DNA of 48,555 nt, taken from assembly GCA_038237645.1 (NCBI GenBank), contig JBBRYN010000019.1, positions 1 through 48,555 of the forward strand, read 5' to 3'. The position numbers and the translations under genes are program-made. Shown here piece after piece: positions 8,091 through 17,100 of this stretch (positions are counted from its first letter, which is position 1; each line of letters starts with the position of its first letter). Source of the stretch: QHCA01 sp038237645 (GTDB lineage Bacteria > Actinomycetota > Actinomycetes > Mycobacteriales > QHCA01). A model generated the notes under the pieces. It had not been told where the DNA came from and did not search any database. It saw nothing but the letters and a program-made list of their open reading frames with translations.

Positions 8091-8104
8091 TTACTGGCGG
8101 GTAA
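8091..8104. promoter_or_regulatory. Inverted repeat, candidate TetR-type operator of fadA-fadB
   Basis: TTAC-TGGCGG-GTAA is a 4-bp perfect inverted repeat in an AT-rich island 43 bp before the fadA start. TTAC/GTAA sites of this shape are typical of TetR-family repressors of fatty-acid catabolism in actinobacteria, and the site would respond to acyl-CoA if that holds. No regulator gene is adjacent. Confidence 0.45.
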
Positions 8105-8146
8105 TATTTACCTCTCGGTGCCAAAGCCCGCCGGATCGGAGTACCC

Positions 8147-9349
8147 ATGACCGCTCGGCCCGTTCGTGACGTCGCGTTCGTCGACGGGGTCCGCACCCCG
8201 TTCGGCAAGGCCGGTGACACGGGGGTGTACGCCCAGACCCGGGCCGACGACCTCGTGGTCGCCGTCATCCGGGAGTTGCTGCGGCGGCATCCTGAGCTAC
8301 CCCCCGACCGGATCGACGAGGTCGCGATCGCCGCCACCACCCAGACCGGCGACCAGGGCCTGACCATCGGCCGGCTCGCCGCCCTGCTGGCCGGGCTGCC
8401 CAAGACCGTGCCCGGCTTCGCCATCGACCGGATGTGCGCCGGCGCCCTCACGGCGGTCACCACCGTGGCCGGCGGCATCGCCTTCGGCGCCTACGACGTC
8501 GCCATCGCCGGCGGGGTCGAGCACATGGGCCACCACCCGATGGGCGAGGGCATCGACCCCAACCCCCGGATCGTCGCCGAGAAGCTCGTCGACCCCTCCG
8601 CCCTGGTCATGGGCTCGACCGCGGAGAACCTCCACGACCGCTTCCCCGGCCTGACCAAGGAGCGCTGCGACGCCTTCGCCGCGGCCAGCCAGGCCAAGGT
8701 GGCCAAGGCATACGCCGACGGCAACATCCAGCCCGACCTCGTGCCGATCGGCGCCCGCGACCCCGCGCGCGGCTGGGGCCTCGTGATCCGCGACGAGCCG
8801 CCCCGGCCGGGTACGACGGTCGAGGACCTGGCCACCCTCAAGACGCCGTTCCGCCCGCACGGCCGGGTGACCGCCGGCAACTCGGCCGGTCTCAACGACG
8901 GTGCCACCGGCTGCCTGCTCGCCGCAGAGGACGTCGCCGTCGAGCTCGGCCTGCCGATCCGCATGCGCCTGGTCGGCTACGGATTCGCCGGCGTCGACCC
9001 CGAGCTGATGGGCATCGGCCCGATCCCGTCGACCGAGCGGGCCTTGCGCACCGCGGGGCTGACTATCGCCGACATCGGGCTGTTCGAGGTCAACGAGGCC
9101 TTCGCCGTGCAGGTGCTGGCCTTCCTGGAGCACTTCGGCCTGGCCGACGACGATCCCCGGGTCAACCTCTACGGCGGCGCGATCGCCTTCGGGCACCCGC
9201 TCGCCAGTTCCGGCGTACGACTCATGACACAACTGGCCCGGCAGTTCGCCGAGCACCCTGAGGTCCGCTACGGGCTGACCGCCATGTGCGTCGGCATCGG
9301 CATGGGCGCCTCGGTCATCTGGGAGAACCCCGCGTGGGAGGGCGAGTGA
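8147..9349 (+). CDS. fadA: Acetyl-CoA C-acyltransferase (thiolase, FadA-type)
   Basis: A 400-residue thiolase for the last step of beta-oxidation, cleaving 3-ketoacyl-CoA with CoA to acetyl-CoA and a shortened acyl-CoA. The nucleophilic cysteine is in DRMCAGALTAV (about residue 92), NEAFAVQVL carries the conserved Asn-Glu-Ala-Phe motif, the histidine is in AFGHPLASSGVR, and the second cysteine is in MCVGIGMG. The GHP motif reads GHPLASSG instead of the more usual GHPxGxSG. The ATG follows GGAGTACCC. The TGA overlaps the fadB GTG (GTGA), so a trifunctional-type complex with the next protein is expected. Confidence 0.93.
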   Translation: MTARPVRDVAFVDGVRTPFGKAGDTGVYAQTRADDLVVAVIRELLRRHPELPPDRIDEVAIAATTQTGDQGLTIGRLAALLAGLPKTVPGFAIDRMCAGALTAVTTVAGGIAFGAYDVAIAGGVEHMGHHPMGEGIDPNPRIVAEKLVDPSALVMGSTAENLHDRFPGLTKERCDAFAAASQAKVAKAYADGNIQPDLVPIGARDPARGWGLVIRDEPPRPGTTVEDLATLKTPFRPHGRVTAGNSAGLNDGATGCLLAAEDVAVELGLPIRMRLVGYGFAGVDPELMGIGPIPSTERALRTAGLTIADIGLFEVNEAFAVQVLAFLEHFGLADDDPRVNLYGGAIAFGHPLASSGVRLMTQLARQFAEHPEVRYGLTAMCVGIGMGASVIWENPAWEGE

Positions 9350-11448
9350 CCGCCGTGCTGGAAGTCCCCGACGAGATCGTCACCCGGGCCCTCGTCCGCT
9401 ACGTCGAGGTGCCCGGGCTGCCCGGCGAGCTCGCGCTGATCACGCTGGAGAATGGGCTGGACCACCAGCGCCCGTCCACGTTCGGCACCGCCGGGCTGGC
9501 CTCACTGGAAGCCGCCATGGATGAGATCGAGGCCCACTCCCCGGGCATCGCCGCCATCGCCGTGACCGGCAAACCGTTCGTCTTCGCCGTCGGGGCCGAC
9601 CTGTCCGTGGTGGGCGGCATCACCACCCGGGAGCAGGCACTCGAGGTCGGCCGTCGCGGACATCACGCCTTCAGGAGGCTGTACGACTCCGCCGTCCCGA
9701 CCTTCGCCTTCGTCAACGGTGCCGCGATGGGTGGCGGCGTGGAGCTGGCCCTGCACTGCCGCTACCGCACGGTGTCCAGCGGCGCCGCCGCGATCGCGCT
9801 GCCCGAGTGCTTCCTGGGCCTGGTGCCGGGCTGGGGCGGCACGCAGCTGCTGCCCAACCTCGTCGGCGCCGATGCCGCGGTCACCGTGATCATCGAGAAC
9901 GCCCTCAACAACAACCGCATGCTCAGGCCGGCCCAGGCGGTGGCGCTGGGCATCTTCGACGCCACGTTCTCCCCGGCCGACTTCCTGGCCCAGTCGTTGA
10001 TCTGGGCCGCCACCGTGGTCCGCGGCGAGGTCACGGTGCAGCGCCCCGAGGTCGACCGCGGGCAGGCATGGGACGCCGCATTGGCCCGGGGCAAGGCGAT
10101 CGCCGACGCCAAGCTGCACGGTGCGGCTCCGGCTCCCTACCGTGCCCTGGAGCTGATCGGCGCGGCCCGCGACGCCGACTTCGACGCCGGCACGGCCGCC
10201 GAGGACGAGGCCGAGGCCGACCTGCTGATCAGCGAGGAGTTGCGCGCCGGGCTGTACTCCTTCGACCTGGTGCAGAAGCGGGCCAAGCGCCCGGCCGGCC
10301 GGCCGGACACTGCACTGGCCCGGCCGGTGACCAAGGTCGGGATCGTAGGCGCCGGCCTGATGGCCAGCCAGCTCGCGCTGCTGTTCGCGCAACGGCTGGA
10401 GGTGCCCGTCGTCCTCACCGACATCGACGCCGGGCGCATCGAGCGCGGGGTGGGATACGTCCACGCCGAGATCGACAAGCTGCGAGCGCGGGGCCGGCTG
10501 TCGCCCGACAAGGCCAACCGGCTCAAGGCGTCGGTCATGGGCTCGCAGACCGTGGACGCCTTCGCCGACGCCGACTTCGTGATCGAGGCGGTGTTCGAGG
10601 AGCTCACGGTCAAGCGGCAGGTGTTCGCCGAGGTGGAGGCGGTGGTCCCCCCCGAGTGCGTCCTGGCCACCAACACCAGCTCCCTGCCGATCACCGAGAT
10701 GGCAGCGGGGCTGCGGCACCCCGAGCGGGTGGTCGGCTTCCACTTCTTCAACCCGGTCGCCCTGCTCCCCCTGCTTGAAGTCGTCCGGGCCGGGCAGACC
10801 GACGACGCGACGCTGGCGACCGCCTTCGCCGTCGGCAAGGCGCTGCGCAAGTCCTGCGTCCTGGTCAAGGACGCCCCGGCGTTCGTCGTCAACCGGCTGC
10901 TCACCAGGTTCCTCGGCGAGGTGACGGCGGCGGTCGACGAGGGCACGCCGTTCGAGGTCGCCGACCGGGCGCTGGCCCCGCTCGGCCTGCCGCTGACGCC
11001 GTTCATGCTGCTCGCCCTGGTCGGGCCGGCCGTCGCCCACCACGTCAGCGAGACCCTGCACGAGGCCTATCCCGACCGGTTCGGCGTCAGCGCCAACCTG
11101 GGCCGGCTCGTGGCGGCGGGCAAGTCCGGCATCTACCTGTGGGACAGCGGCCGGCCCGAGGTCGATCCCGAGGTGCGCGAGCTGTTCGTCTCCGGTGATC
11201 GACCGCAGTCCGAGGAGCAGGTACGCGACCGCGCGCTGGCCGCCCTCGCGGAGGAGGCGGCCCTGATCCTCGCCGAAGGCGTCGTGGCCGCCGCCCAGGA
11301 CATCGACCTGTGCCTGCTGCTCGGCGCGGGCTGGCCGTTCCACCTCGGCGGGATCACCCCGTATCTCGACCGTACGGGCGTCTCGGAACGGGTCACCGGG
11401 TCGCGTTTCCTGCCCGTCGGGGTGGCGAGCGTGCCGGCCGCCTTCTAG
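9346..11448 (+). CDS. fadB: Fatty acid oxidation complex alpha subunit (enoyl-CoA hydratase / 3-hydroxyacyl-CoA dehydrogenase)
   Basis: A 700-residue bifunctional beta-oxidation enzyme. Residues about 1-300 are a crotonase fold (ITGKPFVFAVGADLS-like oxyanion segment and GAAMGGGVELALHC). After a linker, residues about 325-500 are a Rossmann domain with KVGIVGAGLMASQLA and the catalytic histidine in VVGFHFFNPV, followed by two C-terminal dehydrogenase domains (FVVNRLLTRFL). It hydrates trans-2-enoyl-CoA and oxidises the 3-hydroxyacyl-CoA with NAD+. The GTG at 9346, overlapping the fadA stop by 4 nt, is preferred to the ATG at 9286 inside fadA. Streptomyces carries the same fadA-fadB pair beside rnd. 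Confidence 0.93.
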   Translation: MTAVLEVPDEIVTRALVRYVEVPGLPGELALITLENGLDHQRPSTFGTAGLASLEAAMDEIEAHSPGIAAIAVTGKPFVFAVGADLSVVGGITTREQALEVGRRGHHAFRRLYDSAVPTFAFVNGAAMGGGVELALHCRYRTVSSGAAAIALPECFLGLVPGWGGTQLLPNLVGADAAVTVIIENALNNNRMLRPAQAVALGIFDATFSPADFLAQSLIWAATVVRGEVTVQRPEVDRGQAWDAALARGKAIADAKLHGAAPAPYRALELIGAARDADFDAGTAAEDEAEADLLISEELRAGLYSFDLVQKRAKRPAGRPDTALARPVTKVGIVGAGLMASQLALLFAQRLEVPVVLTDIDAGRIERGVGYVHAEIDKLRARGRLSPDKANRLKASVMGSQTVDAFADADFVIEAVFEELTVKRQVFAEVEAVVPPECVLATNTSSLPITEMAAGLRHPERVVGFHFFNPVALLPLLEVVRAGQTDDATLATAFAVGKALRKSCVLVKDAPAFVVNRLLTRFLGEVTAAVDEGTPFEVADRALAPLGLPLTPFMLLALVGPAVAHHVSETLHEAYPDRFGVSANLGRLVAAGKSGIYLWDSGRPEVDPEVRELFVSGDRPQSEEQVRDRALAALAEEAALILAEGVVAAAQDIDLCLLLGAGWPFHLGGITPYLDRTGVSERVTGSRFLPVGVASVPAAF

Positions 11449-11493
11449 TCGTCATCGCGCTCCGCGCCTCGCTTCGCTCGATGCTCACGCGAC
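11449..11493. terminator. Palindromic spacer between convergent fadB and APH-like gene
   Basis: The 45-bp spacer contains CGCGCTCCGCG and CTCGCTTCGCTCG, each able to form a short GC-rich hairpin. It may act as a bidirectional terminator for the convergent genes and may be a dispersed palindromic element. There is no T-tract. Confidence 0.35.
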
Positions 11494-12375
11494 TCAAGGC
11501 GCCAGGCGAGCGGCCACCTCGCGCAGCTCGGCATTTTCCGGCGCGTCCATGACACACCGGGCGAACAGCCACCGGGTGAGCCGATCGGTGTCGAGGTCGA
11601 GCAGTTCGGCCATCCGCCGGGCGAATCCCGCCGGATCGGCGACCAGCCGCTCGGTGCAGTTGAGCATGTGCTGCAGCGCGTCATAGGCCGGGTCACCGAC
11701 GTAGGGCTTGGGATCGCAGACCAGCCAGGGCTCGCGTTGGGCGGCCAGGATGTTCTCCGCGTGCAGATCGGTGCAGAGCACGACCGAACTCCCCGCCGAG
11801 GCGGGCAGTGCCCGCCACAGCGCCAGACCCGCTCTCGCGAGTCCGGCGTCGACGGACCCCGGCGTCGCAGAGAGCCGCCGCTGGAAGCCGGCCGCCCACT
11901 GATCGCACATGACCTGCAGGGCGCGAAAGGAATGGCCGGGCGGAGGCTCGCGCCACAGCCGCCGGAGTAGGCCCGCGACCACGGCATCCTGCTCCGGCTC
12001 CGCGACGACCCGGCTCAGGGTCGTCCCCGGCCGGCAACGCTCGATCAGCAGCACGGTGGTCTCGGCAAAGGTGTGCGCGGCATACAAGCGGACCGCACCG
12101 TCACCGGCCCACAGGGCCAGGCCGTCGGCCTCGTGCAGTGCCTCTGGATGCCGCCAGCCGACCTTGAGCACGAGGTCGCGGCCGGCGTGATCTCGTGCCG
12201 GAGCGACCCAGGAGCACCCCCCGCCGGGCTGGAACGGCTCGCCGAGCCGCAGCGCCCATCGAGCGGCCGTCTCGGCGACAACGCGCGGCAGCCCGGCGAC
12301 CCAGTCGCGCAGATCGGGCTCGTCGGAGCCCGCGGCGTTGGCAGCAAGGTTGGCCGGGATTGCGATTGGCACCAT
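11494..12375 (-). CDS. APH(6)-like aminoglycoside/hydroxyurea phosphotransferase family protein
   Basis: A 293-residue protein-kinase-fold phosphotransferase of the family that includes streptomycin 6-kinases and hydroxyurea phosphotransferase. The nucleotide-binding lysine is in DLVLKVGWRH, the catalytic loop is CTDLHAENIL and the metal-binding segment is CDPKPYVGDPAYD, a characteristic family motif. The catalytic loop begins Cys-Thr-Asp instead of His-Gly-Asp, but the catalytic Asp is kept. Whether it inactivates streptomycin cannot be read from sequence; many such genes have other or unknown substrates. It is convergent with fadB and lies 21 bp downstream of the histidine kinase on the same strand. 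Confidence 0.82.
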   Translation of the reverse strand: MVPIAIPANLAANAAGSDEPDLRDWVAGLPRVVAETAARWALRLGEPFQPGGGCSWVAPARDHAGRDLVLKVGWRHPEALHEADGLALWAGDGAVRLYAAHTFAETTVLLIERCRPGTTLSRVVAEPEQDAVVAGLLRRLWREPPPGHSFRALQVMCDQWAAGFQRRLSATPGSVDAGLARAGLALWRALPASAGSSVVLCTDLHAENILAAQREPWLVCDPKPYVGDPAYDALQHMLNCTERLVADPAGFARRMAELLDLDTDRLTRWLFARCVMDAPENAELREVAARLAP

Positions 12376-12396
12376 GTCGACCAGCCTGCCCGGTGG

Positions 12397-13551
12397 TCAG
12401 GGCATCGAGCCGGTCGGCAGCTGGACCTGCACCTCGAGGCCGCCCCCCTGCAGGGCGTAGGCCTGCACGTGCCCGCCGTGGGCGTGCACGACCGCCCGCA
12501 CGATGGACAGGCCGAGGCCCGCGCCGCGACTTGCGGTGCGTGCGGTGCCGCCCCGCCGGAACGGCTCGAACAGGCTCGGCGCCTCGGCCGGGTCGACGAC
12601 CGAGCCGCTGTTGGCGACGAAGAGCCGGGCCAGGCCGTTGTCGCTGCGGGTGTGCACGCCCAACCAGCCCCCGCTGACGTTGTGCCGGACGGCGTTCTCG
12701 ACCAGGTTGCCGGCGAGGCGCTCGATCAGCCCGGGGTCACCCATGACCACGGCCGGCTCCAGGCGGGTGTCCACGCGCAGCCCGGCGGCGGTCGTCTCCC
12801 CCTTGACGGCGGCCAGGGCAGCGTCGACCACGACCGGCAACTCCACCTTCTCGCGAACGGCCAGCCCCTCGCGGCCCTGGGCGTCGGCCCTGGCCAGCTG
12901 CAGCAGGGCGTCGACCAGCCGGTCGGCCCGCTCGGTCGCGGTCCTGACCACTCCGCCCATCCGGCGCAGGTCGGTTTCCGACGCCTCCGGGTCGCGCAAC
13001 GAGACGTCGACCTCGGTACGGATCACCGACAGGGGGGTGCGCAGCTCGTGACTGGCGTTGGCGACGAACCGGCGCTGGCTGTCGAAGGCCGCTTCGAGCC
13101 GGGCGATCATGCCGTCGAAGGTGTCGGCAAGCTCCTTGAGCTCGTCGTCCGGGCCGTCGAGCGCGATCCGCTGGTCGAGGGTCTCGGTCGACAGCCGCTG
13201 GGCCGTGCTGGTGATGGACTGCAGGGGGCGCAACGCGCGCCCTGCCAGCAGGTAACCACCGGCCATCCCGATGAGCCCGACGAAGCCGAGGGCGATCAGC
13301 CCGCGGCGCAGCAGCGCCTGCTCGGTCTGGTGCTGCAGCTGGTCCTGGAGGGCGCGGGCGTCGACCCTGTCGTAGGTGCCATCGCTGTACAGCACCTTCA
13401 CCGTGCTGCCGTGGTCGAACCGCGGGCCGTTGTCGAACGCCTGGCGGACCAGGTAGTACGACGTCAGCAGGAGCACTACACCGGCCCCGACCAGCAGCCC
13501 GCCGTACAGCAGGGTCAGGCGGAGCCGAAGGGTCGGCCGGAGGGGGTTCAT
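12397..13551 (-). CDS. Sensor histidine kinase
   Basis: A 384-residue membrane histidine kinase. There is a transmembrane helix near residues 12-35, a short extracytoplasmic loop of about 50 residues, a second helix near 86-108, a HAMP linker, then the HisKA H-box in ANASHELRTPLSVIRTEVD (phosphoacceptor His near residue 167). A HATPase_c domain follows, with the N-box NLVENAVRHN and the G-box GAGLGLSIVRAVVHAHGG. The small sensor loop has no recognised domain, so the signal is unknown. It is downstream of its response regulator with a 13-nt gap, as in typical OmpR-type operons. Confidence 0.92.
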   Translation of the reverse strand: MNPLRPTLRLRLTLLYGGLLVGAGVVLLLTSYYLVRQAFDNGPRFDHGSTVKVLYSDGTYDRVDARALQDQLQHQTEQALLRRGLIALGFVGLIGMAGGYLLAGRALRPLQSITSTAQRLSTETLDQRIALDGPDDELKELADTFDGMIARLEAAFDSQRRFVANASHELRTPLSVIRTEVDVSLRDPEASETDLRRMGGVVRTATERADRLVDALLQLARADAQGREGLAVREKVELPVVVDAALAAVKGETTAAGLRVDTRLEPAVVMGDPGLIERLAGNLVENAVRHNVSGGWLGVHTRSDNGLARLFVANSGSVVDPAEAPSLFEPFRRGGTARTASRGAGLGLSIVRAVVHAHGGHVQAYALQGGGLEVQVQLPTGSMP

Positions 13552-13564
13552 GCCGTCGCGCGGC

Positions 13565-14227
13565 TCACGTGGTGGCCATCCGGTAGCCGGAGCCGACCAC
13601 GGTCTCGATCAGTACCGGCTCGCCGAGCTTCTTGCGCAAGGTCATCATGGTGACCCGCACCGTGGTGGTGAACGGGTCGGCGTACTCGTCCCACACCCGC
13701 TCCAGCAGCTCCTCGCTGGAGACCACCCGCCCGGCGGCGGCCAGCAGCACCTCCAGCACCCCGAACTCCTTGCGGGTCAGCTCGACACCCTGGCCGGCCC
13801 GGGTGACCGTCCGCCGGGCCGGGTCCAGCTCGACGTCCGCGGCCCGCAACACCGGCGGGGCCGGTGGCGTCGCCCGACGGCCGAGGGCCCGGATCCGGGC
13901 CACCAGCTCGTCGAAGGCGAAGGGCTTGCCGAGGTAGTCGTCCGCTCCCAGGCCGAGCCCCTCGACCCGGTCGGCCACCGTACCGCTCGCCGTCAGCATC
14001 AGGACCCGGGTCAGGGCGCCGGACCCGGCGACGTCAGCAAGTATCTCGTCGCCGGACATACCGGGCAGGTCGCGATCGAGGACGAGGACGTCGTAGCGGG
14101 TCACGAGCGCCTTCTCGTGCCCGTCGATCCCGTCGTAGGCGACGTCGACCGCCATCCCCTCCTGCCGCAGCCCCCGCGCGATGGCATCGGCCAGCGGCTG
14201 CTCGTCCTCCACGATCAGTACTCGCAC
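13565..14227 (-). CDS. OmpR/PhoB-family response regulator
   Basis: A 220-residue response regulator. The receiver has the acidic residues Glu7-Asp8, the phosphoacceptor Asp51 in VLDRDLPG, and the lysine in DDYLGKPFAFDEL. The C-terminal winged helix runs from about residue 125 (VELDPARRTVTRAG) to the end, with ELTRKEFGVLEVLL and the wing near IETVVGSGYRMA. It is transcribed first in the operon with the histidine kinase. The start is a GTG with CACGCT 6 nt upstream, close to the leaderless pattern seen elsewhere but not canonical. The target genes are unknown. Confidence 0.92.
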   Translation of the reverse strand: MRVLIVEDEQPLADAIARGLRQEGMAVDVAYDGIDGHEKALVTRYDVLVLDRDLPGMSGDEILADVAGSGALTRVLMLTASGTVADRVEGLGLGADDYLGKPFAFDELVARIRALGRRATPPAPPVLRAADVELDPARRTVTRAGQGVELTRKEFGVLEVLLAAAGRVVSSEELLERVWDEYADPFTTTVRVTMMTLRKKLGEPVLIETVVGSGYRMATT

Positions 14228-14304
14228 GCCACCAGCGTGCCAGTACGAGGTGAAAGCCGCGTGAGTTCACCCGTTCGGGCCCGTCGCTGCCCCGTCTACC
14301 CAGG

Positions 14305-14310
14305 TACCGT
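14305..14310 (+). promoter_or_regulatory. Predicted leaderless -10 hexamer of gene at 14317
   Basis: TACCGT followed by CATGCC and the GTG at 14317, identical in layout to the msrB promoter. Confidence 0.5.
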
Positions 14311-14316
14311 CATGCC

Positions 14317-15159
14317 GTGCTGACCCTCACTGTCGCCGCGCTGCGCAGAGGAGCGCTCGCCGTCTGCGTGCTCGACGACGTGGACCTGGTGCCCGTGCCC
14401 GACGGGTTGCTGCTGACCGGCGCGGTGCAGGTGCGGGTGCCCTGGGACGAGTGCCGGCAGGCGTTGCGCGGCGCGGATCCCGAATGCCCGGAGGGCCGGC
14501 GGTTGCTGACGGCCTGGCTGCGGATGCGGCGGCTGCTCGCCGATGCCGACTCCGCGGCGGTGGCCGCCGGGGTCCGGCCGCTGGGGCTGCCCGTAGGCCA
14601 TGTGCTGCACCCTGGCCCCGGATGGGGTGCGACGGTGATGGGCGGGGCGCTCGATCTGGGACTGGGGTTCATCGGCTTGGATCAGGCCCGGGCCGAGGAG
14701 GTCACCGCGATCGCGCCCGGTGTGTGGACCGCAGAGGGCACCGATGTGACGACGTACCGCTCCGGCGCCACCGCATATCTGACCGCGATGGCCCACCTCG
14801 CCGCCGAGCGCAGGATGCGGTCGCTCACCGACCCGCTGCGGCCGATGGGCGACTGCGATGTCGTCACGCTGCTTTGCCACCGTGACTTCCGCACCGCACT
14901 GGCCGGCCCGGTCGGCGGCATGGTCGCGGTCGGCGTGCCCATGCGCGATCGCGGCTGGACCGAGCTTCGCCGGGTCGATCCGGCCTTCATCGTGACCGCG
15001 GCCGCGGCGACCGATGCGCACCGCCGCGGCTTCGACCGCCCGCTGCTGATCACCACCGACGAGGTGGTCATGGTCGCCCCGGGTGGACGGCCGGGGCAGA
15101 ACTCGCTGGCCGACGCGGTCTCCGACGAGCCGTGGCGACGGCCGGTCCTCTACCACTGA
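14317..15159 (+). CDS. Conserved hypothetical protein
   Basis: A 280-residue protein with no family recognised. It is rich in short hydrophobic strands and has no signal peptide or transmembrane helix. Distinct segments are VPWDECRQALRG, a cluster PVGHVLHPGPGWGATVMGGALDLGLGF in the middle, GDCDVVTLLCHRDFRTALAGPVGG, and a C-terminal NSLADAVSDEPWRRPVLYH. The absence of Asp/His/Ser catalytic patterns of common hydrolases leaves function open. It is convergent with dxs (18-bp spacer) and divergent from the two-component operon. The GTG start is supported by the leaderless hexamer, and codon usage matches its neighbours. Confidence 0.75.
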   Translation: MLTLTVAALRRGALAVCVLDDVDLVPVPDGLLLTGAVQVRVPWDECRQALRGADPECPEGRRLLTAWLRMRRLLADADSAAVAAGVRPLGLPVGHVLHPGPGWGATVMGGALDLGLGFIGLDQARAEEVTAIAPGVWTAEGTDVTTYRSGATAYLTAMAHLAAERRMRSLTDPLRPMGDCDVVTLLCHRDFRTALAGPVGGMVAVGVPMRDRGWTELRRVDPAFIVTAAAATDAHRRGFDRPLLITTDEVVMVAPGGRPGQNSLADAVSDEPWRRPVLYH

Positions 15160-15177
15160 ACCCGCCGAGGTGCCGGC

Positions 15178-17100
15178 CTACGGCTGGGTCCGGGACCGCT
15201 CGTCGTCGGCGTCGACCCGGACGCCCGGGTCGAGCCGGGAGACCCAGCCGAGCACGCGCCGGGACACGTCCTGCGCGGTCAGCCCGATCGCCGAACGCAC
15301 CAGCATCGCGTTGCCGTGCCCGAGGAACCGCTGGGGGATGCCGATATCCCGGGTCGGCACGTCGATGTCGGCATCGCGCAGCGCCTGCGACAACTGGGCG
15401 CCGACCCCGCCGGACCGGCCGCCGTCCTCCAGGGTGACGACCAGGCGATGGCCCGCGGCCAGCCGGAGCAGCTCGTCGGACACGGGCGTGACCCACCGCG
15501 GGTCGACGACGGTCGCGGCGATCCCCTCGGCCTGGACTCGGCCCGCGACCTCGATCGCCATGTGGGCCATGGCGCCGACCGAGACGATGAGGACGTCGGG
15601 CCGCACCGGCTCGAGCAACACGTCGACCACGCCGACCCTGCGCAGGGCCGAGATGTCCTCGGCCAGGGCAGTCTTGGGGAAGCGCACGACCGTCGGGCCG
15701 TCGGAGACGGCGACCGCCTCGCGCAACTCCTCGCGCAGGGTGGGCTCGTCCCGCGGGGCGGCGATCCGGATGCCCGGGACGATGTTCATCAGCGAGAGGT
15801 CCCACATGCCGTGGTGCGACGCGCCGTCCTCGCCGGTCACGCCCGCCCGGTCGAGCACCAGCGTCACCGGTGCCCGGTGCATCGCCACGTCCATCAGCAT
15901 CTGGTCGAACGCGCGATTGAGGAACGTCGCGTAGATGGCCACCACCGGATGCATCCCGCCGAAGGCCAGGCCGGCCGCCGAGGTGAGCGCATGCTGCTCG
16001 GCGATCCCGACGTCGTAGGTGCGCTCGGGGTAGGCCAGGGAGAAGGGGTGTAGCCCGGTGGGATGCAGCATGGCCGCGGTGATCGCGACCACGTCAGGGC
16101 GTTCGGCGCCGATCCGTACCATCTCGTCGCCGAAGACCGTCGTCCACTTGCGGCCGCCCGAAGACAGCAGCTGGCCGGTCACCGGGTCGAAGGCGCCACC
16201 CGGCCCGTGCAGGCAGTCGGCCTCGTCGCCCTCGGCCGGGCCGTAGCCGAATCCCTTGCGCGTGACGCAGTGCACGATCACCGGGGCGCCGAATGCCCGC
16301 GCTCGGCGCAGCGCCGTCTCGACGGCGGCCTCGTCGTGGCCGTCGACCGGCCCGACGTACTTCAGCCCCAGATCCTCGAACAGGCCCTGCGGCGCGATCG
16401 CGTCCTTGAGGCCCTTCTTGATGCCGTGCAGGGCGTCGAACAACGGCGGCCCGACCAGCGGCGTGCGGGCCAGCGAGTCACGGACGAGGTCGAGGACTCG
16501 CTCGTAGCCGGGGGTCAGCCGCAGCGTCGCGAGGTGGTCGGCCAGCCCGCCGATCGTCGGCGAATAGGACCGGCCGTTGTCGTTGACCAGGATCACCACC
16601 TGGCGGTCCTTGGCGGCAGCGATGTTGTTCAGCGCCTCCCAGCACATCCCACCGGTCAGCGCGCCGTCGCCGACGACGGCGACCACCGGGCGCTTCTCGC
16701 CGCGCAGGGCGAAGGCCTTGGCCAGGCCGTCGGCGTAGGACAGGGCGGTCGAGGCATGGGAGTTCTCGATCACGTCATGTTCGGACTCCGACCGGCTGGG
16801 GTAGCCCGACAGGCCGCCGTACTGCCGTAGCCCGTCGAAGGCGTCCTGCCGCCCGGTGAGGATCTTGTGGACGTAGGCCTGGTGCCCGGTATCGAACAGG
16901 ATCGGCTCGGCGGGCGAGTCGAAAACCCGGTGCAGGGCGATCGTCAGCTCCACAGCGCCCAGGTTGGGGCCGAGGTGGCCGCCCGTCCTCGACACCTTGG
17001 CCACCAGGAAGTCGCGGATCTCCGTTGCCAGCAGCGGGATCTGGTCCGGCCGCAGCCGGCGCAGGTCCGCGGGTGCCCCGATCGACGACAGCAGGGTCAT
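15178..17100 (-). CDS. dxs: 1-deoxy-D-xylulose-5-phosphate synthase
   Basis: A 640-residue thiamine-diphosphate enzyme of normal length. It condenses pyruvate and glyceraldehyde 3-phosphate to DXP, the entry step of the MEP isoprenoid pathway. Visible motifs are TGGHLGPNLGAVELT near residue 40, FDTGHQAYVHKILTGR, the ThDP motif GDGALTGGMCWEALNNI around residue 150, the catalytic glutamate in VGIAEQHALTSAAGLAF, and DRAGVTGEDGASHHG. The C-terminal transketolase-like domain ends with a short acidic tail. It corresponds to mycobacterial dxs1 (Rv2682c). The 195-bp upstream region has no clear riboswitch. Confidence 0.97.
   Translation of the reverse strand: MTLLSSIGAPADLRRLRPDQIPLLATEIRDFLVAKVSRTGGHLGPNLGAVELTIALHRVFDSPAEPILFDTGHQAYVHKILTGRQDAFDGLRQYGGLSGYPSRSESEHDVIENSHASTALSYADGLAKAFALRGEKRPVVAVVGDGALTGGMCWEALNNIAAAKDRQVVILVNDNGRSYSPTIGGLADHLATLRLTPGYERVLDLVRDSLARTPLVGPPLFDALHGIKKGLKDAIAPQGLFEDLGLKYVGPVDGHDEAAVETALRRARAFGAPVIVHCVTRKGFGYGPAEGDEADCLHGPGGAFDPVTGQLLSSGGRKWTTVFGDEMVRIGAERPDVVAITAAMLHPTGLHPFSLAYPERTYDVGIAEQHALTSAAGLAFGGMHPVVAIYATFLNRAFDQMLMDVAMHRAPVTLVLDRAGVTGEDGASHHGMWDLSLMNIVPGIRIAAPRDEPTLREELREAVAVSDGPTVVRFPKTALAEDISALRRVGVVDVLLEPVRPDVLIVSVGAMAHMAIEVAGRVQAEGIAATVVDPRWVTPVSDELLRLAAGHRLVVTLEDGGRSGGVGAQLSQALRDADIDVPTRDIGIPQRFLGHGNAMLVRSAIGLTAQDVSRRVLGWVSRLDPGVRVDADDERSRTQP

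Noticed and set aside
9502..11343. 613-codon open frame on the minus strand opposite fadB
   Set aside because: Product is a low-complexity Arg/Gly/Asp-rich antisense shadow with no domain. The plus-strand frame encodes a complete FadB with all motifs.
12073..13653. 526-codon plus-strand frame across the APH-like and histidine kinase genes
   Set aside because: It spans two real minus-strand genes and their spacer, and the translation has no recognisable domain. Typical high-GC shadow.
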